NCBI GenBank assembly: GCA_020746835.1
Contig: JAGPNK010000001.1
Coordinates: 1,798,001-1,862,000 of the forward strand
Reading direction: 5' to 3'
Length of the DNA: 64,000 nt
DNA from: Stachybotrys elegans
Taxonomy: Eukaryota > Ascomycota > Sordariomycetes > Hypocreales > Stachybotryaceae
The notes under the pieces are model-generated. The model did no database searches and was not told the DNA's origin. It was given only the letters and a program-made list of their open reading frames with translations. Positions 63,022-64,000 of the stretch are shown here, one piece after another. Within the stretch, counting starts at the first letter, position 1; the number at the start of each line of letters is the position of its first letter. A program made the translations under genes and the position numbers.

Positions 63022-64000
63022 AACCACCCCGACGATACCACGAGCTGGTTATAAGGTCGCGAGATCGGTACAGTGGGGTTCTGTCGCGGGCGGACGTTGG
63101 ACTAGGGTCCCGATGAGGGCGCAATGCGAGATCTTGGTTATCGATGCACGACGAAGCAGGACAAATCGGCGTAGGCAACAATAGGGAGAGACGTGTGGTC
63201 AGTGCAAATGAACAAGATGTGAAAGAAGGAAAGGATATGGACAACAAGCCACACACGAAACGCCCGCTTTACTTTTGCGTTGGGGATACGAGGACAAATG
63301 GCTAGACGAGGGCCGGTCAGCATCCGCGAGGCAGACGCTGAGCTTGAGCGAAGCTCCACGCACACTTGACTTCCATGTACTAGCGGCTCGGATATTGGCT
63401 GGATGGATGGACCCTTGATGGCAATGTCGACAGCCACATGCAACCCACGACCAAAGGCTATAGGTAAGCCGGGCATCCTGGCTGTGGCGGCCTTGATGAG
63501 AGACGGGGAATGCCTCGGTAGCTAATCCGTCATGCCGCTGGAGATAACATGGACCTTTGTGGCATTGGGACATGATCGACGGGTGCAGAGCACAGTCTCC
63601 TTCCCCTCAAGGCCAGGATGCCATGCTGATAGGTTCTGGCTTTTAGAAGTGCAATTCCACAGGTCAGCGAATAGGCAGGTCGATGGGAGCTTCATCCACG
63701 AGGATGGCCTTCTCAGGGCTGGGGAAGCATGCCTGTCACCCTATCGCGTGTCACCGATTCGCCGTTCTCCTGGGACCCTCCACGGCTGTGGATGATGTGA
63801 TCTCTATCGGTTGTGATGGCGGTTTACAAGAAGCTGCCCACGTGCTCAATGGTGCCCACCTTATAGGCGGCTGGCGATCATGCCAAGCAGCAAGCAGGGG
63901 CGACCCATGTTGCCCATGCTCAAAGGGACCCCAGCACATCGGATCGTCAATTAACTAGGGGTATCATCAGCTTTGGCTTTGGCTCCCGAGGATGGAGACT
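63022..64000. other. upstream region of the SH3 scaffold gene, to the window edge
   Basis: 1 kb with only short open frames on both strands. No gene is supported. Confidence 0.45.

Overview
The window reads as nuclear DNA of a filamentous ascomycete, most likely a Sordariomycete; I cannot name the genus. The genes carry 49 to 94 base introns (one of 215) with GTRNGT donors and CTAAC-like branch sites, start codons sit in fungal contexts (CAC/GCC ATG G), and core promoters are CT-rich on the coding strand. Exons favour C- or G-ending codons so strongly that long false open frames lie antisense to BFR1, TRM4, UTP21 and the GH76 gene. I see no tRNA, rRNA, transposon or CRISPR array.

Layout. 1-8.6 kb holds the 5' end of an unidentified minus-strand gene, a DHA-type MFS transporter (4737-6746, minus) and a divergent MOSC-domain protein (7460-8574, plus). 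8.6-19.7 kb is gene-poor. Its best coding signal is a 49-residue Cys/His-rich protein (11121-11270, minus) with its own TATA box and probably a spliced leader; four weaker small frames in this stretch are listed as candidates.

19.8-46 kb is a dense run of conserved housekeeping genes. They are the inositol pyrophosphate synthase Vip1 (minus), UTP21 of the small-subunit processome (plus), the tRNA m5C methyltransferase Ncl1/Trm4 (plus), the mitochondrial Obg GTPase Mtg2 (minus, with an apparent one-base deletion), a conserved ascomycete protein of unknown function (plus), Bfr1 (minus) and RPB5 (plus).

45.5-47.2 kb encodes a Pth11-like seven-helix protein whose tail carries a DIGGLL motif three times. 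47.2-52.3 kb is intergenic. 52.3-63 kb holds tubulin cofactor D, a secreted GH76 alpha-1,6-mannanase and a large SH3 scaffold protein, all minus.

The genes do not form one pathway. Several serve ribosome and translation biology (UTP21, Trm4, Mtg2, Bfr1), one transcription (RPB5), two the cytoskeleton or polarity (cofactor D, SH3 scaffold), and three the cell surface (MFS, Pth11-like receptor, mannanase). Exon borders were worked out by hand from splice signals and reading phase, and should be accurate to a base where phases are stated.
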